A stretch of 20,886 nucleotides of DNA, taken from assembly GCA_036261615.1 (NCBI GenBank), contig DATAKK010000074.1, positions 1 through 20,886 of the forward strand, written 5' to 3'. The position numbers were made by a program, and so were the translations under genes. The stretch's first letter is position 1. Each line of letters starts with the position of its first letter. Positions 13,086 through 20,715 of the stretch are shown piece after piece. The notes under the pieces were generated by a model that saw nothing but the letters and a program-made list of their open reading frames with translations, searched no databases and was not told where the DNA came from. This stretch comes from JAJYQH01 sp036261615. GTDB lineage: Bacteria > Actinomycetota > Actinomycetes > Propionibacteriales > Propionibacteriaceae.

Positions 13086-14396
13086 ATGCGCATCACGCCC
13101 CTGCGCGGCGCCGCGATACTCGCTGCCGCCGCCCTCACCCTCGCCTCCGGCGCCACCACGGCGGCCGCCACCTCCCCCACCCATCGCCCCTCCACCGGCA
13201 CCCTGTACGTGCCCAAGGCCCCCGACGGCTCACGACAGCAGATCGCCCACCTGCTCTCCGAGGGCGACCGCTCCGGCGCCGATCTCGTGCGCGACATGGT
13301 CACCACCCCGCAGGCCGTATGGCTGACGGGAGGGACTCCGCTAGAGGTCGGCCGCGACGTGGCGCAGACCGTGGAGAAGGCCGCCGCGAAGGGAGCCATC
13401 CCCACCCTGGTCGCCTACAACCTCCCCTACCGCGACTGCGGCCAGTATTCCGCCGGGGGCGCGTCGGGTACCGCGGCGTACGAGGCGTGGATCAGCGCGT
13501 TCGCCACGGCCCTGGGGACGAGCCGGGCGATCGTCATCCTCGAGCCCGACGGCCTCGGCCTCGTCCCCAACTACACCAGCGACCTCGACGGCACCTCGAA
13601 CTGCCACCTGCCGATCGACGCGACGCTGCCCGCCGGCGATCAGCCCACCGCAGAGAACCGCTTCACCCAACTGAACTTCGCCGTGGACGCCCTCGCCAAG
13701 GACCCGCACGCGTCGGTGTACCTCGACGCCACGCACACCGCCTGGCAGAACGTCGGCGAGTCGGCCGACCGCCTCGTCAAGGCCGGCGTCCAGCGGGCCA
13801 CGGGTTTCTTCCTCAACGTGTCCAACTACCAGTACACGCCGAACCTCACCCAGTACGGCACGTGGGTGTCGGAGTGCCTCGCGTACGCCACCAGCGTCTC
13901 GCCGGGCAGCTTCACCGCCTGCCCCAACCAGTACTGGAACGGCGGCCCGACCAACAACTGGACCGGGGTGGCCCTCGACAACTTCGGCATCTGGAGCGAC
14001 ACCGCCACCCAGGCCGACCTCAACACGTCGAGCATCAACGCCCGCTACGCATCCATGCTCGGTGGCATCCAGCCGAGCGCCCACTACGTCATCGACACCA
14101 GCCGCAACGGGCAGGGTCCGTGGAAGCCGACCGCGGCGTACTCCGACGCGCAGGACTGGTGCAACCCGCCGGGACGCGGGCTCGGTGACACCCCGGCCCT
14201 CGACCCGGTGGCAGGGAACCCGCTCCTCGACGCCTACCTGTGGATCAAGACGCCAGGGCAGTCCGACGGGCAGTGCACGCGCGGCACGGCCGGCCCGACC
14301 GACCCCGAGTGGGGCATCGTCGATCCGGTGGCGGGCGGCTGGTTCCCCCAGCAGGCCCTCCAGCTGGCCCGTCTCGCCGTCCCGGCGCTGCACTGA
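13086..14396 (+). CDS. Secreted GH6 cellulase (endoglucanase/cellobiohydrolase)
   Basis: The product has 436 residues. A signal peptide (1 to about 28) ends in an Ala-rich cleavage region. One GH6 catalytic domain fills the rest; no cellulose-binding module or linker is present. Catalytic landmarks are Asp117 in YRDCGQYSAGG, the general acid Asp155 in LEPDGLG, Asp337 in VIDTSRNG, and Asp394 in TPGQSDG. Position 392, just before Ser393-Asp394, is Gln where most family members have Glu (PGESDG). GH6 enzymes invert the anomeric centre while cutting beta-1,4-glucan. Whether this one is endo- or exo-acting depends on loop lengths that I cannot judge. AGGAGA lies eight bases before the ATG; an upstream in-frame ATG at 13053 would spoil the signal peptide. 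Confidence 0.92.
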   Translation: MRITPLRGAAILAAAALTLASGATTAAATSPTHRPSTGTLYVPKAPDGSRQQIAHLLSEGDRSGADLVRDMVTTPQAVWLTGGTPLEVGRDVAQTVEKAAAKGAIPTLVAYNLPYRDCGQYSAGGASGTAAYEAWISAFATALGTSRAIVILEPDGLGLVPNYTSDLDGTSNCHLPIDATLPAGDQPTAENRFTQLNFAVDALAKDPHASVYLDATHTAWQNVGESADRLVKAGVQRATGFFLNVSNYQYTPNLTQYGTWVSECLAYATSVSPGSFTACPNQYWNGGPTNNWTGVALDNFGIWSDTATQADLNTSSINARYASMLGGIQPSAHYVIDTSRNGQGPWKPTAAYSDAQDWCNPPGRGLGDTPALDPVAGNPLLDAYLWIKTPGQSDGQCTRGTAGPTDPEWGIVDPVAGGWFPQQALQLARLAVPALH

Positions 14397-14404
14397 CAGA
14401 GGTC

Positions 14405-15253
14405 CTACAGCGGGCGCAGTTCCCCGACCAGGTGCGGCCTTCCCTCCCGGTTGAGCACGGCGAAGCGACTGCCCCCGGCGTCCGGGGCGGCCGTGAAGCC
14501 GGCCCGGCCGGGCAGTTCGAGGGGCTTGGCGAACTGCACCCGGACGGCGTAGCGCTCGGGCAGGACGCCGCCCAGCGCGGCCAGGGCGCGGGCGTGGGTC
14601 CACATGCCGTGGATGATCGGGCGCCGCAGGCCGAACGCCCGGGCGGTCAGCGGGTGCAGGTGGATCGGGTTGGTGTCGCCGGAGACCGCGGCGTAGCGGC
14701 GTCCGAGATCGGCCGGCAGACGCCACTGCTGTGACGCGGGGACCTCCGGCAGGTCGAGGCGCAGCGGCGGCGCCGGCTCCCCCGGGAGGCTGCCGCGGGC
14801 CGAGAGGTACGTCGACGTCCCACGCCAGACCGTGCGCCCACCGACCGCCGCCTCGCTCACCAGGTCGAAGACGACCCCGCGCCGGTGGGGCCGAAGCTCC
14901 TCGGCGCGGACTCGCAGGTCGAGGCGGTCACCGGCGACGACGGGGGCGAGCAGCCGCATCTCGTTGCTGACGTGCCGGATGCCGGCGAGGGCGAACGGGA
15001 AGTCGGGGCGCGCCATGAGCCACGCCTGGAGGGGGAAGGCGAGCACGTGCAGCCAGGTCGCCGACACCGTGTCGCGCAGGGCGAAGCCGCACAACCGGTC
15101 GTAGGCGGCGAGGCGGCCCGGCTCCTGCGCGACCCCCGGCACGGCGACCTCGACGTCCGGCAGTCCGGACGCCGCCGGGGGCCGCGACCTGGGGAGCGCC
15201 GCCCGGAGCACGTCGCGTCCCACCTGCGGCAGGCCGGGGAGCTCGACGATCAT
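14405..15253 (-). CDS. MaoC-like (R)-specific enoyl-/hydroxyacyl-thioester dehydratase
   Basis: The product has 282 residues with a double hot-dog fold. The C-terminal half carries the hydratase-2 motif YAAVSGDTNPIHLH (about 187-200) with catalytic Asp193 and His198, followed by IIHGMWTHARAL. The N-terminal hot-dog lacks the catalytic pair, as in the 280-290-residue mycobacterial HtdX/HtdY group. The reaction is reversible hydration of trans-2-enoyl-CoA or -ACP. Its ATG overlaps the stop of the FabG4-like gene as TGATG, so translation is coupled. The order thiolase, FabG4, MaoC resembles the Rv0241c-Rv0242c (htdX-fabG4) pair of Mycobacterium tuberculosis, with fadA2 nearby. Its end is only eight bases from the convergent cellulase. 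Confidence 0.88.
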   Translation of the reverse strand: MIVELPGLPQVGRDVLRAALPRSRPPAASGLPDVEVAVPGVAQEPGRLAAYDRLCGFALRDTVSATWLHVLAFPLQAWLMARPDFPFALAGIRHVSNEMRLLAPVVAGDRLDLRVRAEELRPHRRGVVFDLVSEAAVGGRTVWRGTSTYLSARGSLPGEPAPPLRLDLPEVPASQQWRLPADLGRRYAAVSGDTNPIHLHPLTARAFGLRRPIIHGMWTHARALAALGGVLPERYAVRVQFAKPLELPGRAGFTAAPDAGGSRFAVLNREGRPHLVGELRPL

Positions 15254-16665
15254 CAGGCCCCCACGAGGTTCTGCCCGCAGACCCGCACGATCTGCCCGTC
15301 GACACCTCCGGACGCCGGATCGCACAGCCAGGCGATCGTCTCTGCGACGTCGACCGGTTGACCGCCCTGCGACAAGGAGTTGGAGCGCCTGAAGAGCTCC
15401 CGCTGGACGAACGGGATGGCCGCGGTCATGTCCGTCTCGATGAACCCGGGAGCGACGGCGTTCGTCGTCACCGGGCGGTCGCGCAGTTCGTCCGCCATGG
15501 CCCACACGAGGCCCATCACCCCCGCCTTCGACGCCGCGTAGTTCGCCTGGCCCCGATTGCCGGCCACCCCCGAGGTGGAGGCGATGCCGACGATCCGCCC
15601 CGGTTCGGCAAGACCGCCCGCCCGCGCCGGGTCGAGCAGGACCTCGTTGAGCGCCATCTCGGCCGCCAGGTTCACCTGCAGCACCTGCGCCCACCGCGAC
15701 TCGTCGAGGTTGGCGAGCAGCTTGTCCCGGGTGATCCCGGCGTTGTGGACCACCGCCCAGATCCGGGCGTCCGCGCCGTAGTGCGAGGTGACGTGGGCGG
15801 CGATGCGGCCGCCGGCGTCCGGGGAGGTGATGTCGAGTTGGAGGGCGGAGCCGCGGATCTCGTTGGCGACGGCCGCCAGCGACTGCCCGGCCTGGGGCAT
15901 GTCGACGCATACCACGGTGCCGCCGTCCCGGGCGAACACCCGGGCGATGGCCGCGCCGATCCCGCGAGCGGCCCCCGTGACGACGACGATCCGGCCCGCG
16001 AACGGCTGCGCGCGGTCGTACCCGGCACCCGGCGCGCCACCCGGCTTGGCCGGCCCGACCCGGATCGTCTGGCCGTCGACGAAGGCGGAGCGTCCCTCCA
16101 GCAGGAAGGACACGGTCGAGGCGAGATCGCCCGGGGCCGCCCCGGCCCGGCAGGCGAGCAGGGTCGACGTGACACCACCCCGCAACTCCTTCGCCAGGGT
16201 GCGGTTGATCCCGTCGAGCGCCTGGGCGACCGCCCTCGCCTCGAGGCCCTCCACCGCGGACGCGTCGTCGGCGACGATCACGACGCGCCCCGACTTCTCC
16301 AGCCCGCGCATCGCCGGGCGCAGCAGCGCCCGCACCTGCTCGAGTTCGCCGATCCGCCGCACCCCGGTGGCGTCGATGACCAGGGCGCCCAGCCGCGCGT
16401 GGTACGCGGGCGGCTGGTCGCGCCCCCGGTCGTCGCGCGTGCGCTGGTCGGGCTCGTCGCGCAGGGGTTCGGTGCAGCCCAGGCCGAGGGCTGCCAGTGT
16501 CCGGGCGGCCAGGGTGCCGCCTGTGACCGTGCCGAGCCCGACCGGCCCGGACGGCAGGACGCGTCCGCGCCGGAGCACCGGCGGGTCGGCCAGGCCGGCG
16601 CGGCGGGCGAGCGCGTGCCCCACCGGGGTGGCGTAGATCTGTTCGAGGATGCTGCGTCCGGCCAT
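15253..16665 (-). CDS. fabG: High-molecular-weight 3-oxoacyl-thioester reductase (FabG4 type)
   Basis: The product has 470 residues, about twice the size of ordinary FabG. Residues 1 to about 210 form a degenerate Rossmann/flavodoxin-like domain without a nucleotide motif. Residues about 222-470 are a full short-chain dehydrogenase: the cofactor loop VTGAARGIG, NAG in VHNAGIT, the catalytic Ser in ASTSG, Tyr376 and Lys380 (YAASK), and the C-terminal GGVDGQIVRVCG. Asp in VVCVDM after the second strand suggests preference for NADH, as reported for M. tuberculosis FabG4 (Rv0242c). It would interconvert 3-oxo- and 3-hydroxyacyl thioesters. The start ATG overlaps the thiolase stop as TGATG, and the end overlaps the MaoC start the same way, so the three enzymes are likely made in step. 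Confidence 0.92.
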   Translation of the reverse strand: MAGRSILEQIYATPVGHALARRAGLADPPVLRRGRVLPSGPVGLGTVTGGTLAARTLAALGLGCTEPLRDEPDQRTRDDRGRDQPPAYHARLGALVIDATGVRRIGELEQVRALLRPAMRGLEKSGRVVIVADDASAVEGLEARAVAQALDGINRTLAKELRGGVTSTLLACRAGAAPGDLASTVSFLLEGRSAFVDGQTIRVGPAKPGGAPGAGYDRAQPFAGRIVVVTGAARGIGAAIARVFARDGGTVVCVDMPQAGQSLAAVANEIRGSALQLDITSPDAGGRIAAHVTSHYGADARIWAVVHNAGITRDKLLANLDESRWAQVLQVNLAAEMALNEVLLDPARAGGLAEPGRIVGIASTSGVAGNRGQANYAASKAGVMGLVWAMADELRDRPVTTNAVAPGFIETDMTAAIPFVQRELFRRSNSLSQGGQPVDVAETIAWLCDPASGGVDGQIVRVCGQNLVGA

Positions 16666-17924
16666 CACACGCCCTCCAGGATCGCGACGACTCCCTGCCC
16701 ACCCGCGGCGCAGATGGAGATGAGACCCAGGGACCCCGGGCCCTTGCGGGACAGCAGCTTCGCGAGGGTCGCGGCGATGCGGGCCCCCGTCGCCGCGAAC
16801 GGGTGGCCCGCGGCCAGGGACGACCCGTGCACGTTGAGTTTCGCCCGGTCGACCTCGCCGAGGCCCTGCCCGCTCCACGCGGCGAGGGTCGCCAGCACCG
16901 TCGCCGCGAAGGCCTCGTGCACCTCGATGTAGTCGAAGTCGCCCAGGCTGAGGCCCGCGCGGTCGAGCAGCACCGGCAGCGCCCGGGCAGGAGCGAGCAG
17001 CAGGTCCTCGCGACCGGTGACGTAGTCGGTCGCGGCCACCTGGGCGTCGACCACCCGCGCCAGCGCGGGCCAGCCGTTGTCCCGGGCCCGCGACTCCTCC
17101 GCGACCAGCACCACCGCCGCCCCGTCGCTCAGCGGGGTCGAGTTGCCCGCGGTCATGCTGGCGTCCGGACCCCGTCCGAAGACGGGCTTCAGCGCGGCCA
17201 GCCGCTCCGGCGTCGTGTCCGGGCGCAGGGTCCCGTCGCGGGTGACGCCGAGGTAGGGCGTCACCAGGTCGTCGAAGAATCCCTCCTGCCACGCGGCGGC
17301 GAGATTGCGGTGGGACGCCAGCGCCAGCTCGTCCTGCGCCTGCCGGCCGATGTTCCACCGGGTGGTCGTGAGCGCCTGGGACTCCCCCATCGACAGCCCG
17401 GTGCGCGACTCCACGACGGCCGGGGGCACGGGGAGCAGGTCGGCGGGTGCGAGGCCGAGGAACGCCCGGGCCCGCTGTCCCGGCGTCCGGGCGCGACGGG
17501 CGGCGAGCAGGGCCCGCCGGAGCCGCTCGCTCACCACGACGGGCGCGTCGGACGCCGAGTCGACCCCGCCCGCGATCGCCGTCGTCGCCTGCCCGAGACG
17601 GATCTTGTTGGCCACGTAGACGAGCGTCTCGAGGCCGGTGCCGCACGCCTGCTGGAGGTCGACCGCCGGCGTGTGCGGCGAGAGCGCCGAGCCGAGCACG
17701 GCCTCCCGGGTGAGATTGAAGTCACGACTGTGCTTGAGCACCGCCCCCGCCGCCACCTCGTCGACCGTCTGGCCCGCCAGCCCGAAGCGGGCGACCAGCC
17801 CGTCGAGGGCGGCCGTCAGCAGATCCTGGGCCGAGGCGTCGGCGAACGCGGTGCCGGCCTTGACGAACGGCGTCCGGTTGCCGCCGACGATCACGGCGTG
17901 TCGTTCCGGCGTGTCTGCCGTCAT
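16665..17924 (-). CDS. Acetyl-CoA acyltransferase (thiolase, FadA2/FadI-like)
   Basis: The product has 419 residues. The thiolase triad is complete: acylated nucleophile Cys94 in LQQACGTG, His336 in HEAFAA (helping position substrate), His374 in SLAAGHPFAATG and acid/base Cys405 in SICAAGGQG. The length and the insert between residues about 150 and 210 resemble the FadI/FadA2 group rather than the 390-residue biosynthetic PhaA group. It cleaves 3-oxoacyl-CoA with CoA to acetyl-CoA. AGGAGGAG lies eight bases before the ATG at 17924. It is the first gene of a coupled three-gene operon and divergent from the TetR gene across 120 bases, so it is the likely target of that regulator. Confidence 0.92.
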   Translation of the reverse strand: MTADTPERHAVIVGGNRTPFVKAGTAFADASAQDLLTAALDGLVARFGLAGQTVDEVAAGAVLKHSRDFNLTREAVLGSALSPHTPAVDLQQACGTGLETLVYVANKIRLGQATTAIAGGVDSASDAPVVVSERLRRALLAARRARTPGQRARAFLGLAPADLLPVPPAVVESRTGLSMGESQALTTTRWNIGRQAQDELALASHRNLAAAWQEGFFDDLVTPYLGVTRDGTLRPDTTPERLAALKPVFGRGPDASMTAGNSTPLSDGAAVVLVAEESRARDNGWPALARVVDAQVAATDYVTGREDLLLAPARALPVLLDRAGLSLGDFDYIEVHEAFAATVLATLAAWSGQGLGEVDRAKLNVHGSSLAAGHPFAATGARIAATLAKLLSRKGPGSLGLISICAAGGQGVVAILEGV

Positions 17925-18014
17925 GGGCGCTCCTCCTCGAGGTCTGACGGTGCAGCGGGCGTCGCTGCCGGGCCGCCACCCACCGTCGGAAATAAGCGAT
18001 ACGAGGGGTAGCAG

Positions 18015-18034
18015 GTACTTGCAGTACACGGTAC
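18015..18034. promoter_or_regulatory. Candidate TetR operator (GTAC-rich palindromes)
   Basis: GTACT-TGC-AGTAC (18015-18027) is a perfect palindrome, and it shares its right arm with a second one, GTAC-ACG-GTAC (18024-18034). Three GTAC units thus lie within 20 bases, in the divergent gap between the thiolase operon and the TetR gene and only 10 bases before the TetR start. The position suits autorepression and control of both arms. Confidence 0.5.
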
Positions 18035-18044
18035 GTTAGCTGGC

Positions 18045-18710
18045 ATGGACGACGATGTCGAGGACCCCCGCGACGCCGGCGGCATGCGGCCCGCGATCCC
18101 GGACGGGCGGCGCACGCGGTGGGAGGAGCACCGGGTGCAGCGCCGCCGCGACCTGGTGCAGGCGACGTTGCGGGCGATCCGCGAGCACGGCCACGGGGTC
18201 GGCATGGACGACATCGCCGCCCGGGCCGGAACGTCGAAGACGGTCATCTACCGACACTTCGGAGACCGCACGGGACTGTGGACCGCCGTGGTGGAGAGCG
18301 TCCACGACTACATCCTCAGCAACCTCAACGTGCCGCTCACGCTCAGTCCACTGAGCCCCGACGACCTGGTCACCCAGCTCGCCGACGCCTACCTGGCGGT
18401 CGTCGAGCGCGACCCGGAGATCTACCGCTTCGTCGTGGCGCGGCCGGCCGGCGACGTCACCGACCCCGTCGCCAGCTTCACCAGTCGCATCGGCTCGCTC
18501 GTCGCCGACAGCCTCCGTCCCCCGGTGCGGGAGGCCGGGCTGCCCGACGTCACCGCCGACACCTGGGGCCACGGCCTCGTCGGCTTCATCTGGGCGATCG
18601 CCGACACCTGGCTCGCCTCCGGCATGCGGCGTCCGCGACCCGAAATCGTCGCCGACGTCGCCTCGCTCGTCACACCCGCCTTCGCGCCACTCACCAGGAG
18701 CCAACGATGA
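18045..18710 (+). CDS. TetR-family transcriptional regulator
   Basis: The product has 221 residues. An unusual acidic and basic N-terminal tail (about 1-30) precedes the helix-turn-helix, GMDDIAARAGTSKTVIYRHF (about 62-81). The C-terminal ligand domain is helical and includes HGLVGFIWAIADTWLAS. Its position between a beta-oxidation-type operon and an acyl-CoA dehydrogenase gene suggests an acyl-CoA or fatty-acid ligand, as for many TetR regulators of lipid catabolism; this is inference. There is no clear ribosome site before the ATG at 18045, so the mRNA may be leaderless or a later ATG may be used. The stop overlaps the next start as ATGA, so regulator and dehydrogenase are translated together. 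Confidence 0.88.
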   Translation: MDDDVEDPRDAGGMRPAIPDGRRTRWEEHRVQRRRDLVQATLRAIREHGHGVGMDDIAARAGTSKTVIYRHFGDRTGLWTAVVESVHDYILSNLNVPLTLSPLSPDDLVTQLADAYLAVVERDPEIYRFVVARPAGDVTDPVASFTSRIGSLVADSLRPPVREAGLPDVTADTWGHGLVGFIWAIADTWLASGMRRPRPEIVADVASLVTPAFAPLTRSQR

Positions 18711-20677
18711 CCCTGACCCAGCCCGACACCCTCCGGACGAGCGACGAGGGGCCACTGCTCCCGCCCGCCACGGCCTCCGCCCTGTCCACGGCACTCGACG
18801 GCCGCTTCCACGAGCTCAAGCAGCGCTGGCGCCGGGAGGTCGACGGCCGGGACGTCGTGCGCGACCCGGCCGCCGGCCTCGACGAGGCGCGCGACTGGAC
18901 GCTGCGACGCCTGGTCGAGCTGTCGGAACGCGGGTTCGTCACCGCCGGTTTCCCCTCGTCGGTGGGAGGCACCGGCGACATGTCCGAGTCCGTCGCCAAC
19001 TTCGAGATGCTCGGCATGGGCGACCTCTCGCTGACCATCAAGTCGGGGGTTCAGCACGGCCTGTTCGGCGGCGCGATCGTCAACCTCGGCACCACCTGGC
19101 ACCACGACACGTTCCTGCCCGATGCGATCTCCTGCCGGCTGCTCGGGTGCTTCGCCATGACCGAGCTGGGGCACGGCTCCGACGTGTCGTCGATCGAGAC
19201 CACCATCACGTGGCTGCCGGACGCCGGCGAGTACGAGATCACCTCTCCCACCCCCGGCTCGCGCAAGGCCTACATCGGCAACGCCGGGCGCGACGGCCGG
19301 ATGGCGGTGGTGTTCGGGCAGCTCTACGTCGGCGACCGCTGCGAGGGGGTGCACGCGATCCTCGTGCCGATCCGCGACGAGCGGGGCGACGACCTGCCCG
19401 GCGTGACCACCGGAGACCAGGGACACAAGGGCGGCCTGCTCGGCGTCGACAACGGCACCCTGTGGTTCGACCACGTGCGGGTGCCCCGGCGGATGCTCCT
19501 CGACCGCTACGGGGGCATCGACGAGCACGGCGACTACTCCTCGCCCATCGCCAACCCCAACGCCCGCTTCTTCACGATGCTCGGCACCCTCGTCCGGGGT
19601 CGCATCTGCGTCGCGGGCGGCGCGGCGTCCGCGACCCGCCGGGCGCTGAGCATCGCCACCCGCTACGCGCTCACCCGCACCCAGTTCCGGCTGCCCGGAC
19701 TGGGCGAAGAGGTGCCGCTGCTCGACTACCAGACCCACCAGCGCAAGCTGTTGCCCAACATCGCCAGGGCGTACGCGTACGGCTTCGCGCAGAACGAGGT
19801 GTCGGAGGAACTGCAGCGGGTCTACGACCAGACCCTCGCCGGCGAGATCGACCCTCAGCGGGCGCGTGCCCTCGAGACCCGGGCGGCCGGGATGAAGGCC
19901 CTGCTCACCGGGTGGGCGAACGAGACCGTGCAGGTGTGCCGCGAGGCCTGCGGGGGCGCTGGGTACCTGTCGGAGAACCAGCTGACGCTCACCCGCTCCG
20001 ACGTCGACGTCTTCGCGACCTTCGAGGGCGACAACACGTTGCTGCTGCAACTGGTGGCCAAGGCGCTGCTGCTCGACTACAAGAAGAGCTGGGGCGAGAT
20101 GGACCTGCGCGGCACCGCCCAGGCGACCGCCCGGTTGATGGGAGGCGCCTTCGCCGAGCGGACGGCGTCCCGCACCCTCATCACGCGGCTGGTCGAGACC
20201 GCCCACCGCACACCGGAGTCGCAGCTGCTGACCTCGCGCGGCTGGCACGTGGAGATGTTCGAGGACCGGGAGAGGCACAGCGTCGCGGGCCTGGCCCGGC
20301 GCATGCGGGCCGCGGGCAAGCTGCCCCGTGAGGAGGCGTTCGCGGCGACCAACGCCCTGCAGTCGCACATGCTCTTCGCGGCCCGGGCGCACACCGAGCG
20401 CCAGGTGCTCGAGGCGTTCATCACCGGCATCGATCAGTGCCTGGACGAGTCGGCGGCCGGCGTGCTGTCGCAACTGTGCGACCTCTACGCGCTGTCGAGC
20501 ATCGAGGCCGACCGGGCCTGGTTCCTCGAGCACAACCGGCTGACGCCGGCCCGCTCGAAGGCCGTGACGGCCGCCGTCGGCGACCTGTGCGCCCAGTTGC
20601 GGCCGCACGCGCTCACCCTGGTCGAGGGCCTCGGAGTTCCGGAGAGCTGGCTGCGGGCGCCGATGCTCGCGCGCTGA
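18707..20677 (+). CDS. Acyl-CoA dehydrogenase / acyl-CoA oxidase-like flavoenzyme
   Basis: The product has 656 residues, the size of peroxisomal acyl-CoA oxidases rather than the 380-residue classical dehydrogenases. It has the helical N-domain, the beta-domain with CFAMTELGHGSDVSSIET (FAD and substrate contacts), the helical domain with CREACGGAGY, the catalytic base region FATFEGDNT with Glu440, and an extra C-terminal oxidase-like domain (about 480-656). The EGDN motif is where oxidase-type enzymes carry their catalytic Glu. It should make trans-2-enoyl-CoA with FAD. Electron acceptor (ETF or oxygen) cannot be decided from the sequence. AGGAG lies before the ATG, which overlaps the TetR stop. 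With the minus-strand genes it supplies a full cycle of acyl-CoA degradation. Confidence 0.9.
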   Translation: MTLTQPDTLRTSDEGPLLPPATASALSTALDGRFHELKQRWRREVDGRDVVRDPAAGLDEARDWTLRRLVELSERGFVTAGFPSSVGGTGDMSESVANFEMLGMGDLSLTIKSGVQHGLFGGAIVNLGTTWHHDTFLPDAISCRLLGCFAMTELGHGSDVSSIETTITWLPDAGEYEITSPTPGSRKAYIGNAGRDGRMAVVFGQLYVGDRCEGVHAILVPIRDERGDDLPGVTTGDQGHKGGLLGVDNGTLWFDHVRVPRRMLLDRYGGIDEHGDYSSPIANPNARFFTMLGTLVRGRICVAGGAASATRRALSIATRYALTRTQFRLPGLGEEVPLLDYQTHQRKLLPNIARAYAYGFAQNEVSEELQRVYDQTLAGEIDPQRARALETRAAGMKALLTGWANETVQVCREACGGAGYLSENQLTLTRSDVDVFATFEGDNTLLLQLVAKALLLDYKKSWGEMDLRGTAQATARLMGGAFAERTASRTLITRLVETAHRTPESQLLTSRGWHVEMFEDRERHSVAGLARRMRAAGKLPREEAFAATNALQSHMLFAARAHTERQVLEAFITGIDQCLDESAAGVLSQLCDLYALSSIEADRAWFLEHNRLTPARSKAVTAAVGDLCAQLRPHALTLVEGLGVPESWLRAPMLAR

Positions 20678-20695
20678 CCACCGGGGCAGGTCGCC

Positions 20696-20709
20696 GGCGG
20701 GGGCCCGCC
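20696..20709. terminator. Short GC hairpin between convergent genes
   Basis: GGCGG and CCGCC arms with a four-base loop lie in the 38-base gap between the dehydrogenase stop and the stop of the gene entering from the right. There is no T-run and the stem is short, so this is a weak call. Confidence 0.35.
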
Positions 20710-20715
20710 CTCGCC

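Larger units (their letters stand above)
2518..19227. repeat. Dispersed 9-mer GGACGCCGG (17 copies, both strands)
   Basis: Exact copies start at 2518, 3285, 5673, 7508, 8582, 9607, 10072, 15310 and 19219 on the plus strand, and at 6484, 7962, 9531, 12461, 13783, 14475, 15812 and 17480 as CCGGCGTCC. Simple base composition predicts about two. Copies inside genes use different codon phases (Asp-Ala-Gly, Pro-Ala-Ser, Gly-Val, Thr-Pro-Gly), and two lie between genes. Eleven of the 17 are preceded by C. Confidence 0.55.

Noticed and set aside
14397..14404. Terminator between the cellulase and the MaoC gene
   Set aside because: Only eight bases separate the stops and no hairpin can be drawn there without entering the genes.
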